Source: UBA7672 sp041166025 (lineage in GTDB: Bacteria > Pseudomonadota > Alphaproteobacteria > Caulobacterales > Hyphomonadaceae). Taken from it: a stretch of DNA of 64,000 nucleotides. Numbering within the stretch: position 1 is the stretch's first letter; every line of letters begins with the position of its first letter. The notes below the pieces were generated by a model. That model had not been told where the DNA came from. It did no database searches and saw only the letters and a list, made by a program, of their open reading frames with translations. Below are positions 1 through 8,896 of this stretch, one piece after another. The stretch spans positions 85,260 to 149,259 of the forward strand of contig JBEAMJ010000007.1 in assembly GCA_041166025.1 (NCBI GenBank), read 5' to 3'. The translations under genes and the position numbers were made by a program.

Positions 1-1
1 C

Positions 2-826
2 GCCGACTGTATCGAGCCGGATCTCGTGATGACGAAGGACGGCCAGCTCGCCGTACGGCACGACACATATCTCTCGACCACGACGAACATCGCATCGAAG
101 CCGGAGTTTGCCAGCCGCAAGCGGCGCTCGACCGATCCCGAATACGAAGGCCGCATGGACTGGTGGGTCGCGGACTTCACCATGGCGGAGCTCAAGACGC
201 TGCGCGCCGTGCAGTCCTTCCCCGGGCGTTCGAAGGCGTTCGATGGGCTCTACCAGATTCCGACGTTCGAGGAGGTGCTGAAGCTGGCAAAGTCGCGCGT
301 CACGGTGGCAAGCCAGCCGGTGTGCGTCTATCCGGAGGCGAAGTCGCCCGCCTACCACGCCGCAATCCCCGGACTGCCGGACATGGGCGGCGCGATCCTT
401 GCGGCCCTGGAGCGGCATGACATGGCGGCGGCTGGATCGCCGGTCTTCATCCAGTCCTTCGAGCCGGACTTCGTGAAGGCGATGGATGCACGCACCGACC
501 TGCCGGTGGTGATGCTGGTCTCGGACAAGGCCGCACTCGACGCCGCGATGGCCAAGCCCGGCGCGCCTTTCTGGCAGGGACTCGGCCCCAATATCGGCAT
601 GCTGTTCGACGCGGCGGGAAAGTCGACCGGCGTCCTCGAGGCGATGCATGCGCGGAAGATCGCGGTTCATCCCTGGACATTCCGTGATGATGCGCCGCCT
701 GTGAAAGGTGAACCGGTGGAAACGGCGATGCGGCGCGCGATGGCGCTGGGCGTCGACGGCTTCTTCACCGACTTCCCGATCACGGGGTATCGCGTGAGGA
801 ATGAGGCGCAGTACGCCGGGGAGTAG
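2..826 (+). CDS. Glycerophosphodiester phosphodiesterase family protein, 5' truncated
   Basis: Hydrolyses glycerophosphodiesters to glycerol 3-phosphate and an alcohol in this family. The frame is open from the window edge, and the first visible residues (ADCIEPDLVMTKDG, then VRHD) are the family's metal-binding and active-site segment, so the TIM-barrel start and any signal peptide lie outside the window. The C-terminal half keeps family features: a GLGPNIGMLF segment, HPWTFRDD, and a final GVDGFFTDFP stretch. About 275 residues remain. A GTG/ATG near position 26 is an internal codon, not a believable start. The long spacer between DLVMTKDG and the rest suits periplasmic GlpQ-like members more than short cytoplasmic UgpQ, but that is inference. 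Confidence 0.9.
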   Translation, partial: ADCIEPDLVMTKDGQLAVRHDTYLSTTTNIASKPEFASRKRRSTDPEYEGRMDWWVADFTMAELKTLRAVQSFPGRSKAFDGLYQIPTFEEVLKLAKSRVTVASQPVCVYPEAKSPAYHAAIPGLPDMGGAILAALERHDMAAAGSPVFIQSFEPDFVKAMDARTDLPVVMLVSDKAALDAAMAKPGAPFWQGLGPNIGMLFDAAGKSTGVLEAMHARKIAVHPWTFRDDAPPVKGEPVETAMRRAMALGVDGFFTDFPITGYRVRNEAQYAGE

Positions 827-930
827 TCCGGTTGCACGCGCGATCGTGAGAGTGTGGCCAGCTCGGGTTGGCCTCCGCTACCCGAGAATGCGCCGGCTTA
901 TTTCGGGATGTCGCCCGAACAAAAATAAAC

Positions 931-955
931 GGGCCGCGGAGATCATCCGCGGCCC
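931..955 (-). terminator. Rho-independent terminator of hppA
   Basis: A perfect 10-bp GC-rich stem (931-940 with 946-955, five-base loop) lies 25 bases past the hppA stop. Read on the minus strand, the stem is followed at once by GTTTATTTTTG, the expected U-rich tail. It may also stop plus-strand transcription from the phosphodiesterase gene, but it has no U-tract on that side. Confidence 0.85.
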
Positions 956-980
956 GCTGCATGCCTGATCAGACCGGCTC

Positions 981-3167
981 CTAGTGAGCGCCGCCCGCCA
1001 TCGCGGCCAGCATCATCAGGGCGACGATGTTGGTGATCTTGATCATCGGGTTCACGGCGGGACCCGCCGTGTCCTTGTAGGGGTCGCCGACAGTGTCGCC
1101 GGTGACCGACGCCTTGTGCGCATCGGAGCCCTTCTTGTGGACGACGCCGTCCTTGTCGCGGAAACCGTCTTCAAACGACTTCTTGGCGTTGTCCCACGCA
1201 CCGCCGCCCGAGGTCATCGAGATGGCGACAAACAGGCCGGTGACGATAACGCCCATCAGCATGGCGCCGACGGCCGAGAGCGCCTGGCTGATCGCCGCAG
1301 GCTGGTTGAGGCCGATGGCGGCGCCGATGCCCCAGATGACGAGGAACAGCACGATCGGCGACAGGACAGGCAGCAGCGAGGGCACGATCATTTCCTTGAT
1401 CGCCGCCTTGGTCAGCATGTCGACGGCTTTGCCATAGTCCGGCTTGGCCGAGTAATCCATGATGCCCTTGATCTCGCGGAACTGACGGCGGACCTCCTCG
1501 ACCACCGACTGCGCGGCGCGTCCGACGGCCATCATCGACATGCCGCCAAAGAGGAATGGCAGGAGGCCGCCAAACAGCAGGCCGACGACGACGTAGGGGT
1601 TCGACAGCGAGAAGTCGGCCACCACGCCTTCGAGCAGCGAGCCCGCCGGAGCGTTGTTCGAGAAGAACTCGAGGTCGGTCGTGAACGCAGCGAACAGCAC
1701 CAGCGCTCCGAGACCGGCCGAGCCGATCGCGTAGCCCTTGGTGACGGCCTTGGTCGTGTTGCCCACCGCATCGAGCGTGTCGGTGGTTTCGCGCACCGAG
1801 TCATCGAGGCCCGACATTTCGGCGATGCCGCCGGCGTTGTCGGTGACCGGGCCGAAGGCGTCGAGCGCCACGACCATGCCGGCGAGCGCCAGCATCGTGG
1901 TGACGGCGATGCCGATGCCGATGAGGCCGCCCAGCGTGTAGGTGAAGATGATGCCGCCGATGATGATCAGGGCGGGTACCGCGCACGCCTCGAGCGAGAC
2001 AGCGAGGCCCTGGATCACGTTGGTGCCGTGGCCGGAGACCGAGGCCTGAGCGATCGACTTCACCGGACGATAGCCGACGCCGGTGTAGTATTCGGTGATC
2101 CAGACGATGAGACCGGTGACGACAAGGCCGGCGACGCCGCACGCGAACAGGTTCATCGCCGGAATGTCGAGCCCGTTCGACATCTGAACCGTCGTGGTCA
2201 TCGGATCGCCGAGGGCGACATAGATGGCGCCATAAAGCGCTGGCACCGACAGGACGGCCGAGGCGATGAAGCCCTTGTAGAGCGCGCCCATCACATTGCG
2301 CGAGCCGGTGGAGAGGCGAACGAAATACGTGCCGATGATCGAGGTGACGATGCACACGCCCGCGATGACGAGGGGCAGCACCATCATGCCGGCCTGGGCG
2401 TCGCCCGAGAACGAGATCGAGGCGAGCACCATGGTGGCGACGATCGTCACGGCGTAGGTTTCAAAGAGGTCAGCAGCCATGCCGGCGCAGTCGCCGACAT
2501 TGTCGCCCACGTTGTCGGCGATGGTGGCCGGATTGCGCGGATCGTCTTCGGGAATGCCGGCTTCAACCTTGCCCACCATGTCGCCGCCCACATCGGCGCC
2601 CTTGGTGAAGATGCCGCCGCCCAGACGGGCGAAGATGGAGATGAGCGAGGCGCCAAGACCGAGCGAGACCATCGCGTCGACGACGGTGCGGCTGCCTGGC
2701 TCAAGTCCGAGGCCGGTCGTCAGCAGTGCGTAGTAACCGCCAAGACCGATGATCGCGAGGCCGACCACGAGCATGCCGGTAACGGCGCCCGACTGGAAGG
2801 CAACCGAGAGACCCTGCGCGAGCCCCTTGGAGGAGGCTTCCGTCGTGCGGACGTTGGCCTGAACCGAGATCTTCATGCCGATGTATCCGGCCGCGCCCGA
2901 AAGCACTGCACCGATGAGGAAGCCGACCGGCGCCTGCCAGTTGCGGAAAAAGATCGCGATCAGCACGGTGACGACGACGCCGATCATGGCGATCGTGGTG
3001 TACTGACGGTTGAGGTAGGCGTTGGCGCCTTCCTGGATCGCCTTGGCGATCTCCTGCATCCGGGCGCTGCCGGTGGGCAGGGCCATCAGCCGCTGGGTGG
3101 TGAATACGCCGTACGCGACAGCTATCGCGCCTGCGATGATGGGCAGCCAAAGCGAAAGATCGCTCAT
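981..3167 (-). CDS. hppA: K+-independent proton-translocating membrane pyrophosphatase
   Basis: Couples hydrolysis of cytosolic pyrophosphate to proton pumping across the inner membrane. The 728-residue, very hydrophobic protein has the usual size and about 16 membrane segments. The substrate site is clear: KGADVGGDMVGK followed by PATIADNVGDNVGDCAGMAA, with a second acidic cluster near the C-terminus (GDTVGDPYKDTAGPA). In the segment VGNTTKAVTKG the residue after TT is lysine, which is the family's marker for enzymes that do not need potassium; the alanine variant marks K+-dependent ones. A good ribosome binding site (GAGGA, six bases before ATG) fixes the start. It is monocistronic, ends in a strong terminator and is divergent from the transporter gene at 3374. 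Confidence 0.98.
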   Translation of the reverse strand: MSDLSLWLPIIAGAIAVAYGVFTTQRLMALPTGSARMQEIAKAIQEGANAYLNRQYTTIAMIGVVVTVLIAIFFRNWQAPVGFLIGAVLSGAAGYIGMKISVQANVRTTEASSKGLAQGLSVAFQSGAVTGMLVVGLAIIGLGGYYALLTTGLGLEPGSRTVVDAMVSLGLGASLISIFARLGGGIFTKGADVGGDMVGKVEAGIPEDDPRNPATIADNVGDNVGDCAGMAADLFETYAVTIVATMVLASISFSGDAQAGMMVLPLVIAGVCIVTSIIGTYFVRLSTGSRNVMGALYKGFIASAVLSVPALYGAIYVALGDPMTTTVQMSNGLDIPAMNLFACGVAGLVVTGLIVWITEYYTGVGYRPVKSIAQASVSGHGTNVIQGLAVSLEACAVPALIIIGGIIFTYTLGGLIGIGIAVTTMLALAGMVVALDAFGPVTDNAGGIAEMSGLDDSVRETTDTLDAVGNTTKAVTKGYAIGSAGLGALVLFAAFTTDLEFFSNNAPAGSLLEGVVADFSLSNPYVVVGLLFGGLLPFLFGGMSMMAVGRAAQSVVEEVRRQFREIKGIMDYSAKPDYGKAVDMLTKAAIKEMIVPSLLPVLSPIVLFLVIWGIGAAIGLNQPAAISQALSAVGAMLMGVIVTGLFVAISMTSGGGAWDNAKKSFEDGFRDKDGVVHKKGSDAHKASVTGDTVGDPYKDTAGPAVNPMIKITNIVALMMLAAMAGGAH

Positions 3168-3373
3168 CAGTCGTCCTCTACGATGTTGAAATTGGACGAC
3201 TTCCCACGCGATTCAGCAACGGAATCGCGGTTGGCCCGCCCGCAGGATGGCGCGGACCATGCCCAAATTGATCCGGACGCGCAAGTTTGTTGAAGTCGCA
3301 CAGGTTTCGTAGCGGAAAGCTGCCGCTTTTCGGCCGTCCTGACGCGATTGAGGTCGGGGCGCGTTCGTGATGG

Positions 3374-4285
3374 ATGGGGTCGATGCAGCCCGCGACCTCT
3401 TTTCTGGCGAATGCCCCTCCCCTTGCGCTCGCTGTCACCGGCGTTCTGCTTGGCTGTGTGATGGACGCCATGGTGAAGCAGCTGGGCTTTACCTACGGCG
3501 TCGTGCTGATCGCTACAGCCCGCTACGTTTTTGGATCACTGTTTGCAGGGGCCGCCGTACTGGCCCTCAACGCTCGCCTGCCGGATCCGGCCGGCATGAA
3601 GCGGCATGCGCTTCGCGCGGTCGTCATCACAGCCTGCTCGCTCTTGTTCTTCAACTGCCTCACCATCCTGCCGATCGCGGAGGCGACCGTGCTGGTGTTC
3701 TGCGCGCCACTGATGATCTCGCCCTTGGCGCGCTGGATCCTCGGCGAGACGATGCGACCAGCGGCGACCGCCGCGCTCGTGGTCGGCTTCATCGGCGTGC
3801 TGGTGACCGTGCAGGGTGCGGAAAGCGCAGCCGACACCGCGCGCCGTGTCGAGGGCATCGCCTCGGGCATTGCGGCCGCAGCGCTCTATGCGCTGTCGAT
3901 GGTGCTGCTGCGACAGCTCTCGCGGAAGGATGACGCGGTGGCAGTCGCTTTCCTCAGCAATCTCTTCCCGATGATCTATCTCCTGCCCGTCGCCATCGCG
4001 ATGGGCGCAGCACCGATGGCGGCCGACCTGCCACTGTTTGCGCTGACCGGCGCGACCGGGTTCGCGATGTGGTTCATGCTGACCTCCGCCTATTCCCGGT
4101 CGCAGGCGCAGAATGTGGCGGCGGCGGAGTACACTGCGCTGATCTGGAGCGCGCTGCTCGGCTATGTCTTCTTTGCCGAAGTGCCGCGCTGGCAGGTCTG
4201 GGCGGGCGCAGCCGTGGTTGTGGCGGCCGTGATGATGTCAGCGTGGGATGCGCGCCGGCGCAAGGCGCGCGGGGTTGCCGACTGA
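3374..4285 (+). CDS. EamA/DMT-family transporter
   Basis: An inner-membrane protein of 303 residues with ten predicted hydrophobic segments arranged as two five-helix EamA repeats, the normal architecture of the drug/metabolite transporter superfamily. The second repeat begins near residue 160 after a short polar linker (ESAADTARRVEG). Substrate cannot be read from the sequence; relatives export amino acids, purines or drugs. The start is uncertain: ATG at 3374 and ATG at 3383 are both possible and neither has a clear ribosome binding site. It is divergent from hppA across about 200 bases in which I see no other gene. Confidence 0.88.
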   Translation: MGSMQPATSFLANAPPLALAVTGVLLGCVMDAMVKQLGFTYGVVLIATARYVFGSLFAGAAVLALNARLPDPAGMKRHALRAVVITACSLLFFNCLTILPIAEATVLVFCAPLMISPLARWILGETMRPAATAALVVGFIGVLVTVQGAESAADTARRVEGIASGIAAAALYALSMVLLRQLSRKDDAVAVAFLSNLFPMIYLLPVAIAMGAAPMAADLPLFALTGATGFAMWFMLTSAYSRSQAQNVAAAEYTALIWSALLGYVFFAEVPRWQVWAGAAVVVAAVMMSAWDARRRKARGVAD

Positions 4286-4346
4286 CGGCTTGCCGGGCCC
4301 GGCGAACCCCTCCAGCATCCCACCTCAATGGACGCGGAGACACGCC

Positions 4347-5006
4347 ATGAAACGGACGGTCAGACTTGCCACGCTCCTGGCCTCAGGGGCCGCAGCCGCC
4401 GGCACAGCGCAGGCGCAGGTGGCCTTAGGCGGCAGCATCGGCACCACGGGGGTCGCAGTTGAGGCCCAGTTCAAGGTCGCGCCGGGCCTGCATTTGCGCG
4501 GCGGATACAACTACTTTCAGTATGAAGCGGACGACACCTATGACGGCATCGCCTACGAAGGCGATCTCGACCTCAATACGCTGGGCGCGTTCGTCGACCT
4601 CCATCCCTTCGGCAATGGTTTCCTGCTGACCGGCGGCGCCTATTTCGGCGAGAAGACGCTGGACCTGCTGGCCACGCCGACCGGCACTGTGCAGATCGGC
4701 AATCAGAGCTTCACACCGGCTCAAGTCGGCACGCTGAACATGGCCGCGGACCTCGAAGACACCGCGCCGTTCGTCGGCATCGGCTGGGACACCACGTTCG
4801 AGAACCCGGGCGTTGCATTCAAATTCATCGCTGGCGCGATGTTCACCGGCTCGCCGCAGGTCAACCTCACCGCCTCGGGCGGAACGCTCTCGAATGACCC
4901 CAACTTCCAGACCCAGCTGGCCCAGGAAGAGCAAAACCTGCAGAACGACATCGACGCCTACGAGATCTATCCCGTCGTTCAGGCGGGACTGACGCTGTCG
5001 TTCTGA
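4347..5006 (+). CDS. Predicted outer-membrane beta-barrel protein, unknown function
   Basis: The ATG at 4347 has GGAG six bases upstream and gives a clean signal peptide (MKRTVRLATLLASGAAAAGTAQA, cleavage after AQA), so the longer open frame to 4248 is rejected. The mature part has alternating hydrophobic/polar strands rich in Gly, Tyr and Phe (HLRGGYNYFQYEAD, FLLTGGAYFGEKTL) and ends in AGLTLSF. A C-terminal phenylalanine on an amphipathic strand is the usual outer-membrane insertion signal. The 219 residues suit a small 8- to 10-strand barrel. A polar loop (about residues 180-205, LAQEEQNLQNDIDAYE) interrupts the last strands. No specific family is recognised. Confidence 0.75.
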   Translation: MKRTVRLATLLASGAAAAGTAQAQVALGGSIGTTGVAVEAQFKVAPGLHLRGGYNYFQYEADDTYDGIAYEGDLDLNTLGAFVDLHPFGNGFLLTGGAYFGEKTLDLLATPTGTVQIGNQSFTPAQVGTLNMAADLEDTAPFVGIGWDTTFENPGVAFKFIAGAMFTGSPQVNLTASGGTLSNDPNFQTQLAQEEQNLQNDIDAYEIYPVVQAGLTLSF

Positions 5007-5025
5007 GATGCGCCAGGGGTAATGA

Positions 5026-5057
5026 GGAGCGCCCCGCAGTTTCCTGCGGGGCGCTCC
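5026..5057. terminator. Bidirectional terminator hairpin between convergent genes
   Basis: A perfect 14-bp stem (5026-5039 with 5044-5057) with a TTTC loop sits between the stop of the beta-barrel gene (5006) and the stop of the convergent DUF3617 gene (5077). There is no strong U-tract on either side, so strength is uncertain, but length, GC content and position suit termination of both genes. Confidence 0.7.
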
Positions 5058-5076
5058 CATATCTGGCGTTATGCGA

Positions 5077-5574
5077 CTATTGCGGCGCAGCCAGGCCGGG
5101 ATTTTCGCGGAGGTAGCGTTCCTTCGCCTTGGCGATCTCGGCCGTCGAGCAGTCGCCCTGGTAGGTGGCGTCGGCCTTCATCGAGAAGCCCGCGGGGATG
5201 AAGCCGACCGTGGCGGAACCCTTGGCATTGATCTTCATCGTGGTGTCGGTGTGCAGGATCGAGGCGTCGGCCTCACCCTTGGTCTTGCCGGTGCACTTGA
5301 GCTTGAAGAGGTAGCCGCCCTGGATCGAGCGGACATTGTCGACACCGCAGCCTTCCTCGAGGTCGCGGGCCAGCTTCGAAAGCGTGATCCGGGCCTCTTC
5401 GGGAATGAGGCACTCGATGTTCTCTTCCTTGATCGGGATGGCGAGGATGTTGGTTTCCTGCTTCCACAGCCAGCGGCCTGGCTTCACAGAGACGGAACCA
5501 TCCTTAACGGTGTCGGCGGCGGCTGTGCAGATCGCCAGCGCGGCGACACCCGCCATGACCAGAAGCTTCTTCAT
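5077..5574 (-). CDS. DUF3617-family secreted protein
   Basis: A 165-residue protein with a signal peptide (MKKLLVMAGVAALAICTAAA) and the pattern of DUF3617 proteins: an early KPGRWLW segment, an ECLIPEEA stretch, a central GCGV, and a later LKCTG with conserved cysteines. The family is common in alphaproteobacteria and has no assigned function. The ATG at 5572-5574 has AGGAG nine bases upstream; the open frame continues upstream but with no signal-peptide logic, so it is not used. The product is predicted to be periplasmic, with disulfides possible between the conserved cysteines. Confidence 0.72.
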   Translation of the reverse strand: MKKLLVMAGVAALAICTAAADTVKDGSVSVKPGRWLWKQETNILAIPIKEENIECLIPEEARITLSKLARDLEEGCGVDNVRSIQGGYLFKLKCTGKTKGEADASILHTDTTMKINAKGSATVGFIPAGFSMKADATYQGDCSTAEIAKAKERYLRENPGLAAPQ

Positions 5575-5673
5575 CTCACGTCTCCTAACGCCCGCGGCGA
5601 AACCAGCGCCGTCCAGATCCACATTAGCGCGTTCCCACATGAACGCGGCCCGAATGAGGCGGCCTACTTTCGG

Positions 5674-6378
5674 TCATGATCCGGCCCAATCGCGGCGCCG
5701 GATGGGCATCAGGGCCATCAGCAGCGCACCTGCCAGATAACCACCGGCATGCGCCTCCCAGGCGATGAAGGCGCCCATGAGCGAGGGGCCGGCCACCACC
5801 AGAAGGGCATTCGCCAGCGCAAACGCGAGCGTGATGCCAAGAAAATGGCGAGACCACAACGCATGCTTGCCCCCGTTGTGGTCGAGCAGGAAAACCGCAG
5901 CGAACAGGCCGGACGTGCCACCCGAGGCGCCGATCGCATAGGGCGAGGCGACATCCGTCATCGCGAGATAGAGGGCCGAGCCGCCGATCACCGCGCCCAC
6001 AAACAGCAGCATGAAGAGCGCCGCGCCGCGTATGCCTTCGCCGAGCGCGCGCGCAACCGGCGCGCCGAGCGCGAGCAGCATCATCGAATTGACGATAACG
6101 TGGAACCAGTCGGCGTGGAGCAGCGCGCTGGAGGCCAGCGTCAGCAAGCCGGAGAGAGCATCGGGATAGACCTTGGGCGAACCCGCCGGCGCCCAGAAAC
6201 GCTCCGGTGCGAGCGCGAAATCATAGGCAATGGCCATGCGCTCGCTGAAGGATGCGAACTCGTACGCCGCATGCAGGCCGAGCAGCGCGAGCGTCATCAG
6301 GATGACGACAAGCGGCGCGTTGATGATCGGCGGCTGCTTTTCGCGCTGGGCTGGTTCTGCGGCGGTGTCGTCAGGCAT
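5674..6378 (-). CDS. Rhomboid-family intramembrane serine protease
   Basis: Predicted inner-membrane protease that cleaves within or next to membrane helices. Diagnostic residues are present: HADWFHVIVN (the HxxxN of the second core helix), the catalytic serine in GASGGTSG, and the catalytic histidine in AWEAHAGGY. Six hydrophobic segments follow a polar N-terminus of about 20 residues, and a large extracytoplasmic loop (FASFSERMAIAYDF to VYPDAL) separates the first two. ATG at 6378 is used; a GTG at 6417 in the same frame would add 13 residues and nearly touch the upstream acetyltransferase stop, so an operon with that gene is likely. Confidence 0.88.
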   Translation of the reverse strand: MPDDTAAEPAQREKQPPIINAPLVVILMTLALLGLHAAYEFASFSERMAIAYDFALAPERFWAPAGSPKVYPDALSGLLTLASSALLHADWFHVIVNSMMLLALGAPVARALGEGIRGAALFMLLFVGAVIGGSALYLAMTDVASPYAIGASGGTSGLFAAVFLLDHNGGKHALWSRHFLGITLAFALANALLVVAGPSLMGAFIAWEAHAGGYLAGALLMALMPIRRRDWAGS

Positions 6379-6423
6379 TGGAGGAAGATGGCGTCTCGCG
6401 TGCGCGGCGGCAAGCACGCGCCA

Positions 6424-7008
6424 TCACAGGGCCTTGCCCATCCTGACGCCGGGGACATCGACACCGTCCTTCGAGGCGGCGACGATGCGCTCGATGTCTG
6501 TGTAGCCGCAGGCGCGGTAGAGCGGCTCGCCTGACACGGTGGCCATCAGTTCGACAGACCTGAAGCCGGCCGCGCGCGCGGCGCTCTCGCATAGATCGAG
6601 GATGAGGCGGCCGACGCCGCGGCGGGCGAAATCCGGATGTGTGTACATGGCGCGCACGCGGGCGGCGTCCTTCGCGATGTCGAGCAGGGCGGCGTTGCGC
6701 TGTGCGGTGGAGTGGTCGCCGCCATAGAGCGTCGCGCGTCTCGACCAGCCGCCGCACCCAGCAAGCCGACTGCCCTCTTCCACCAGGAAATAGGTCCGGT
6801 CCGCGATCAGCTGAGTGTCGAGCCCCATGATCGATCTGGAAAGTTCGATCTGCGCGGGGTCGAGATACGCCTTCAGGTGCTCCGCGATCGCGACATCCAT
6901 CAGGGTGCGAATGGCCGGCAGGTCAGCTTCGGTGGCCAGGCGGTGGGTGAACAACGCGGAACTCCGCTCATAAAGACAATCCGTGCTGCTCTTGATAGCA
7001 TCAGACAA
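6424..7008 (-). CDS. GNAT-family N-acetyltransferase
   Basis: A 194-residue protein with the GNAT fold. The acetyl-CoA-binding motif A is seen in RAMYTHPDFARRGVGRLIL, where RRGVG is the pyrophosphate loop, followed by the aromatic motif B region (SGEPLYRACGYTDIERI). The N-terminal section (THRLATEADLPAIRTLM) is a normal GNAT beginning. Substrate is unknown; many such enzymes acetylate small amines or protein N-termini. It lies just upstream of the rhomboid gene in the same direction and is divergent from the Sel1-repeat gene at 7047. Confidence 0.85.
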   Translation of the reverse strand: MSDAIKSSTDCLYERSSALFTHRLATEADLPAIRTLMDVAIAEHLKAYLDPAQIELSRSIMGLDTQLIADRTYFLVEEGSRLAGCGGWSRRATLYGGDHSTAQRNAALLDIAKDAARVRAMYTHPDFARRGVGRLILDLCESAARAAGFRSVELMATVSGEPLYRACGYTDIERIVAASKDGVDVPGVRMGKAL

Positions 7009-7046
7009 GCGAATGAGGCAGTCTGGTCATTTGCAGGGAGGGGGCC

Positions 7047-8117
7047 ATGAAGCCTCGCGCGATCCTCGGCGGGCTTGTGCTGCTTGCGGCGCTGTGCGCC
7101 TCGCCCGCGTCCGCCCAGCGCGCCTCAGAGGACGACGCTGCCTTTGAGCGGGCGCTGGACATCGTGGGCGACGATCCGGCCGGCGCGCGGAAGCTGATTG
7201 AGCCACTGGCGGACAAGGGCGATGGCGAGGCGCTGAATTTTCTGGCGACCCTGATCGAGTACGGCGGACCCGACTGGGAGCCGAATGGAGAACGCGCACG
7301 CGAACTGCGCGAAGCAGCCTTCCGGGCGGGATCAAAGACTGCCGCGATGAATATCGCAATCGATCTGATGATGGATCAGGATGCAGACCACTCGCGAGCG
7401 ATCGACCTCCTTAGGTTCGCCGACACGGAAGAGAAGCTGAGGGCTGTGACCGCCCATCCCTGGGGTCGCGCCTACATGTTTGGCTGGGGCGTGCCGCAGG
7501 ACATGAAAAGGGGCGTGGCCTATCTGGAAGCCTTCGTGGCGCAGTCTCATGACGACGGCATGATGCAATCAGACGCCAACTACCTGATCGGACGCGCGTA
7601 TCAGAATGGATGGGAGGTGCCGGTCGACGAAGGGCGGGCATTTGACCACATGCGCAAGGCGGCGGATGGAGGCGATCGTCGCGCGCAATGGCATGCAGCG
7701 ATGATGATCATCCAGGGCAAGGGCGCAGAGGTCAACGAGGAAGAGGCCTACGCACTCGTCAAGAAGTCGTCAGAAGCCGGCTATACGGATGGAATGATCT
7801 CGCGCGCTGTCATGCTGGCGACCGGACAGGGCGTTAAGGAAGACGATGAAGCTGCACGCGACTGGTATTTCAGGGCAGCTCAGGAACACTCCGCGCACGC
7901 CTTGCGCGGCTTGGGCATGATGCTGGTGATAGGCGAGGGAGGCGAAGCGTATCCGGCACTGGGCTTCGCTCTACTCCAGCTCGCTGCCGAGGCCGGCGAG
8001 GAGAACGCAACAACCCTCCTTGAACGGTTCAAACAAGATATGCCTCCGCAAGAGGACATCGCGGACGCCCGGCAGGCGTGGGTTGCCGATATGGGGACGC
8101 CCGATCCTGTCGAATGA
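7047..8117 (+). CDS. Secreted Sel1-like (TPR-related) repeat protein
   Basis: A 356-residue protein with a signal peptide (MKPRAILGGLVLLAALCASPASA, cleavage before QRAS). The rest is made of Sel1-like helical repeats of about 36 residues with the usual A-x-x-x-LG-x-x-Y-x-x-G character: AYMFGWGVPQDMKRGVAYLE, YLIGRAYQNGWEVPVDEGRA, WHAAMMIIQGKG, ISRAVMLATGQGVKED, and a degenerate last copy. Such proteins are protein-protein interaction scaffolds, in bacteria often at the envelope or in signalling, and no enzymatic site is present. A ribosome binding site (AGGGAGGGGGC) precedes the ATG. Function is unknown. Confidence 0.85.
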   Translation: MKPRAILGGLVLLAALCASPASAQRASEDDAAFERALDIVGDDPAGARKLIEPLADKGDGEALNFLATLIEYGGPDWEPNGERARELREAAFRAGSKTAAMNIAIDLMMDQDADHSRAIDLLRFADTEEKLRAVTAHPWGRAYMFGWGVPQDMKRGVAYLEAFVAQSHDDGMMQSDANYLIGRAYQNGWEVPVDEGRAFDHMRKAADGGDRRAQWHAAMMIIQGKGAEVNEEEAYALVKKSSEAGYTDGMISRAVMLATGQGVKEDDEAARDWYFRAAQEHSAHALRGLGMMLVIGEGGEAYPALGFALLQLAAEAGEENATTLLERFKQDMPPQEDIADARQAWVADMGTPDPVE

Positions 8118-8200
8118 GGTCGCACCCAAGTTTGCACTTCGCAGGTTTGCGCAGGCATGCGGAAATGCTGGTGACCGTCGGTGCAGGATATTGAGCAGGA

Positions 8201-8863
8201 GTGAGGCAACTGGCGCTGGCAGCCGGCGCAGATTGGCTCTCGGGGTGCTCGCCCCCAGCTCCGGCCACAGGTCAAGCGGCGCCGGCCAGCGAGAAACCGC
8301 CGGGTGTCGGGACACTCGCCGCCGTGCCAACGCCGCCGGCCAGCCTCGCCGAAGCGATGCCGGGGTGCACATGGGGCGAGCTGCGGGGCGCGGGTGTTTC
8401 GATGTGGCGCTTCACCTGTTTCTACGACAACAAGCCTTATGAGGCCGACGCGGCGCTGCCGGGGATCGTTGAAGTGTTGACGGGCCCTGAGACAAAGGCC
8501 GTTCAGCGATTCCCGGTCATGCAGCTGTTCGAGATTTCCGCAGGCGCCGACATGGCCTCGATCCTGCCGACGGTTCGAGCGGCATCACCTGCGCCGGGCA
8601 ACGTGGAATGCGCATTTGCGCCGTCTGAAACGAGCTCGGGCCAGTTTGAATTGCAAGCGACGGGCGCGCTGGCCGAGCGGTATCGGCTGGTCCTCAACGG
8701 CACGGCGGACGAACGAACGCTGCCGTGCGGGATGCTGGGACCGTCCGAGGGCGGGCAGAGGCTGTTCTTCCCCCTGCCCGGGTCGGCGACGAAAATCGCG
8801 GTGGTGTTCATGCCGTCCGACCTTGCGGTGTTCGATCCGGACACGATCAGGGCGGCGGAGTAG
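8201..8863 (+). CDS. Hypothetical protein, possible lipoprotein
   Basis: An open frame of 220 residues with good codon structure but no family I recognise. It starts at GTG 8201, whose AGGA lies immediately next to the start and is therefore poorly spaced. The N-terminus (MRQLALAAGADWLSGC) ends in LSGC followed by a Pro/Ala-rich linker, as in lipoproteins, yet the hydrophobic core is short and interrupted by aspartate and tryptophan. The true start or a small sequence error may hide a better signal. The body contains three further cysteines (GCTW, FTCF, VECAF) and ends in a beta-rich region. It follows the Sel1-repeat gene by 83 bases in the same direction. Confidence 0.6.
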   Translation: MRQLALAAGADWLSGCSPPAPATGQAAPASEKPPGVGTLAAVPTPPASLAEAMPGCTWGELRGAGVSMWRFTCFYDNKPYEADAALPGIVEVLTGPETKAVQRFPVMQLFEISAGADMASILPTVRAASPAPGNVECAFAPSETSSGQFELQATGALAERYRLVLNGTADERTLPCGMLGPSEGGQRLFFPLPGSATKIAVVFMPSDLAVFDPDTIRAAE

Positions 8864-8896
8864 AGAACGGCCGGTTGCCGATTTGGTCAGAACAAC

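Noticed and set aside
984..3293. 769-codon open frame on the plus strand opposite hppA
   Set aside because: His/Asp/Arg-rich shadow with no family features; hppA is unmistakable on the other strand and high GC content opens antisense frames.
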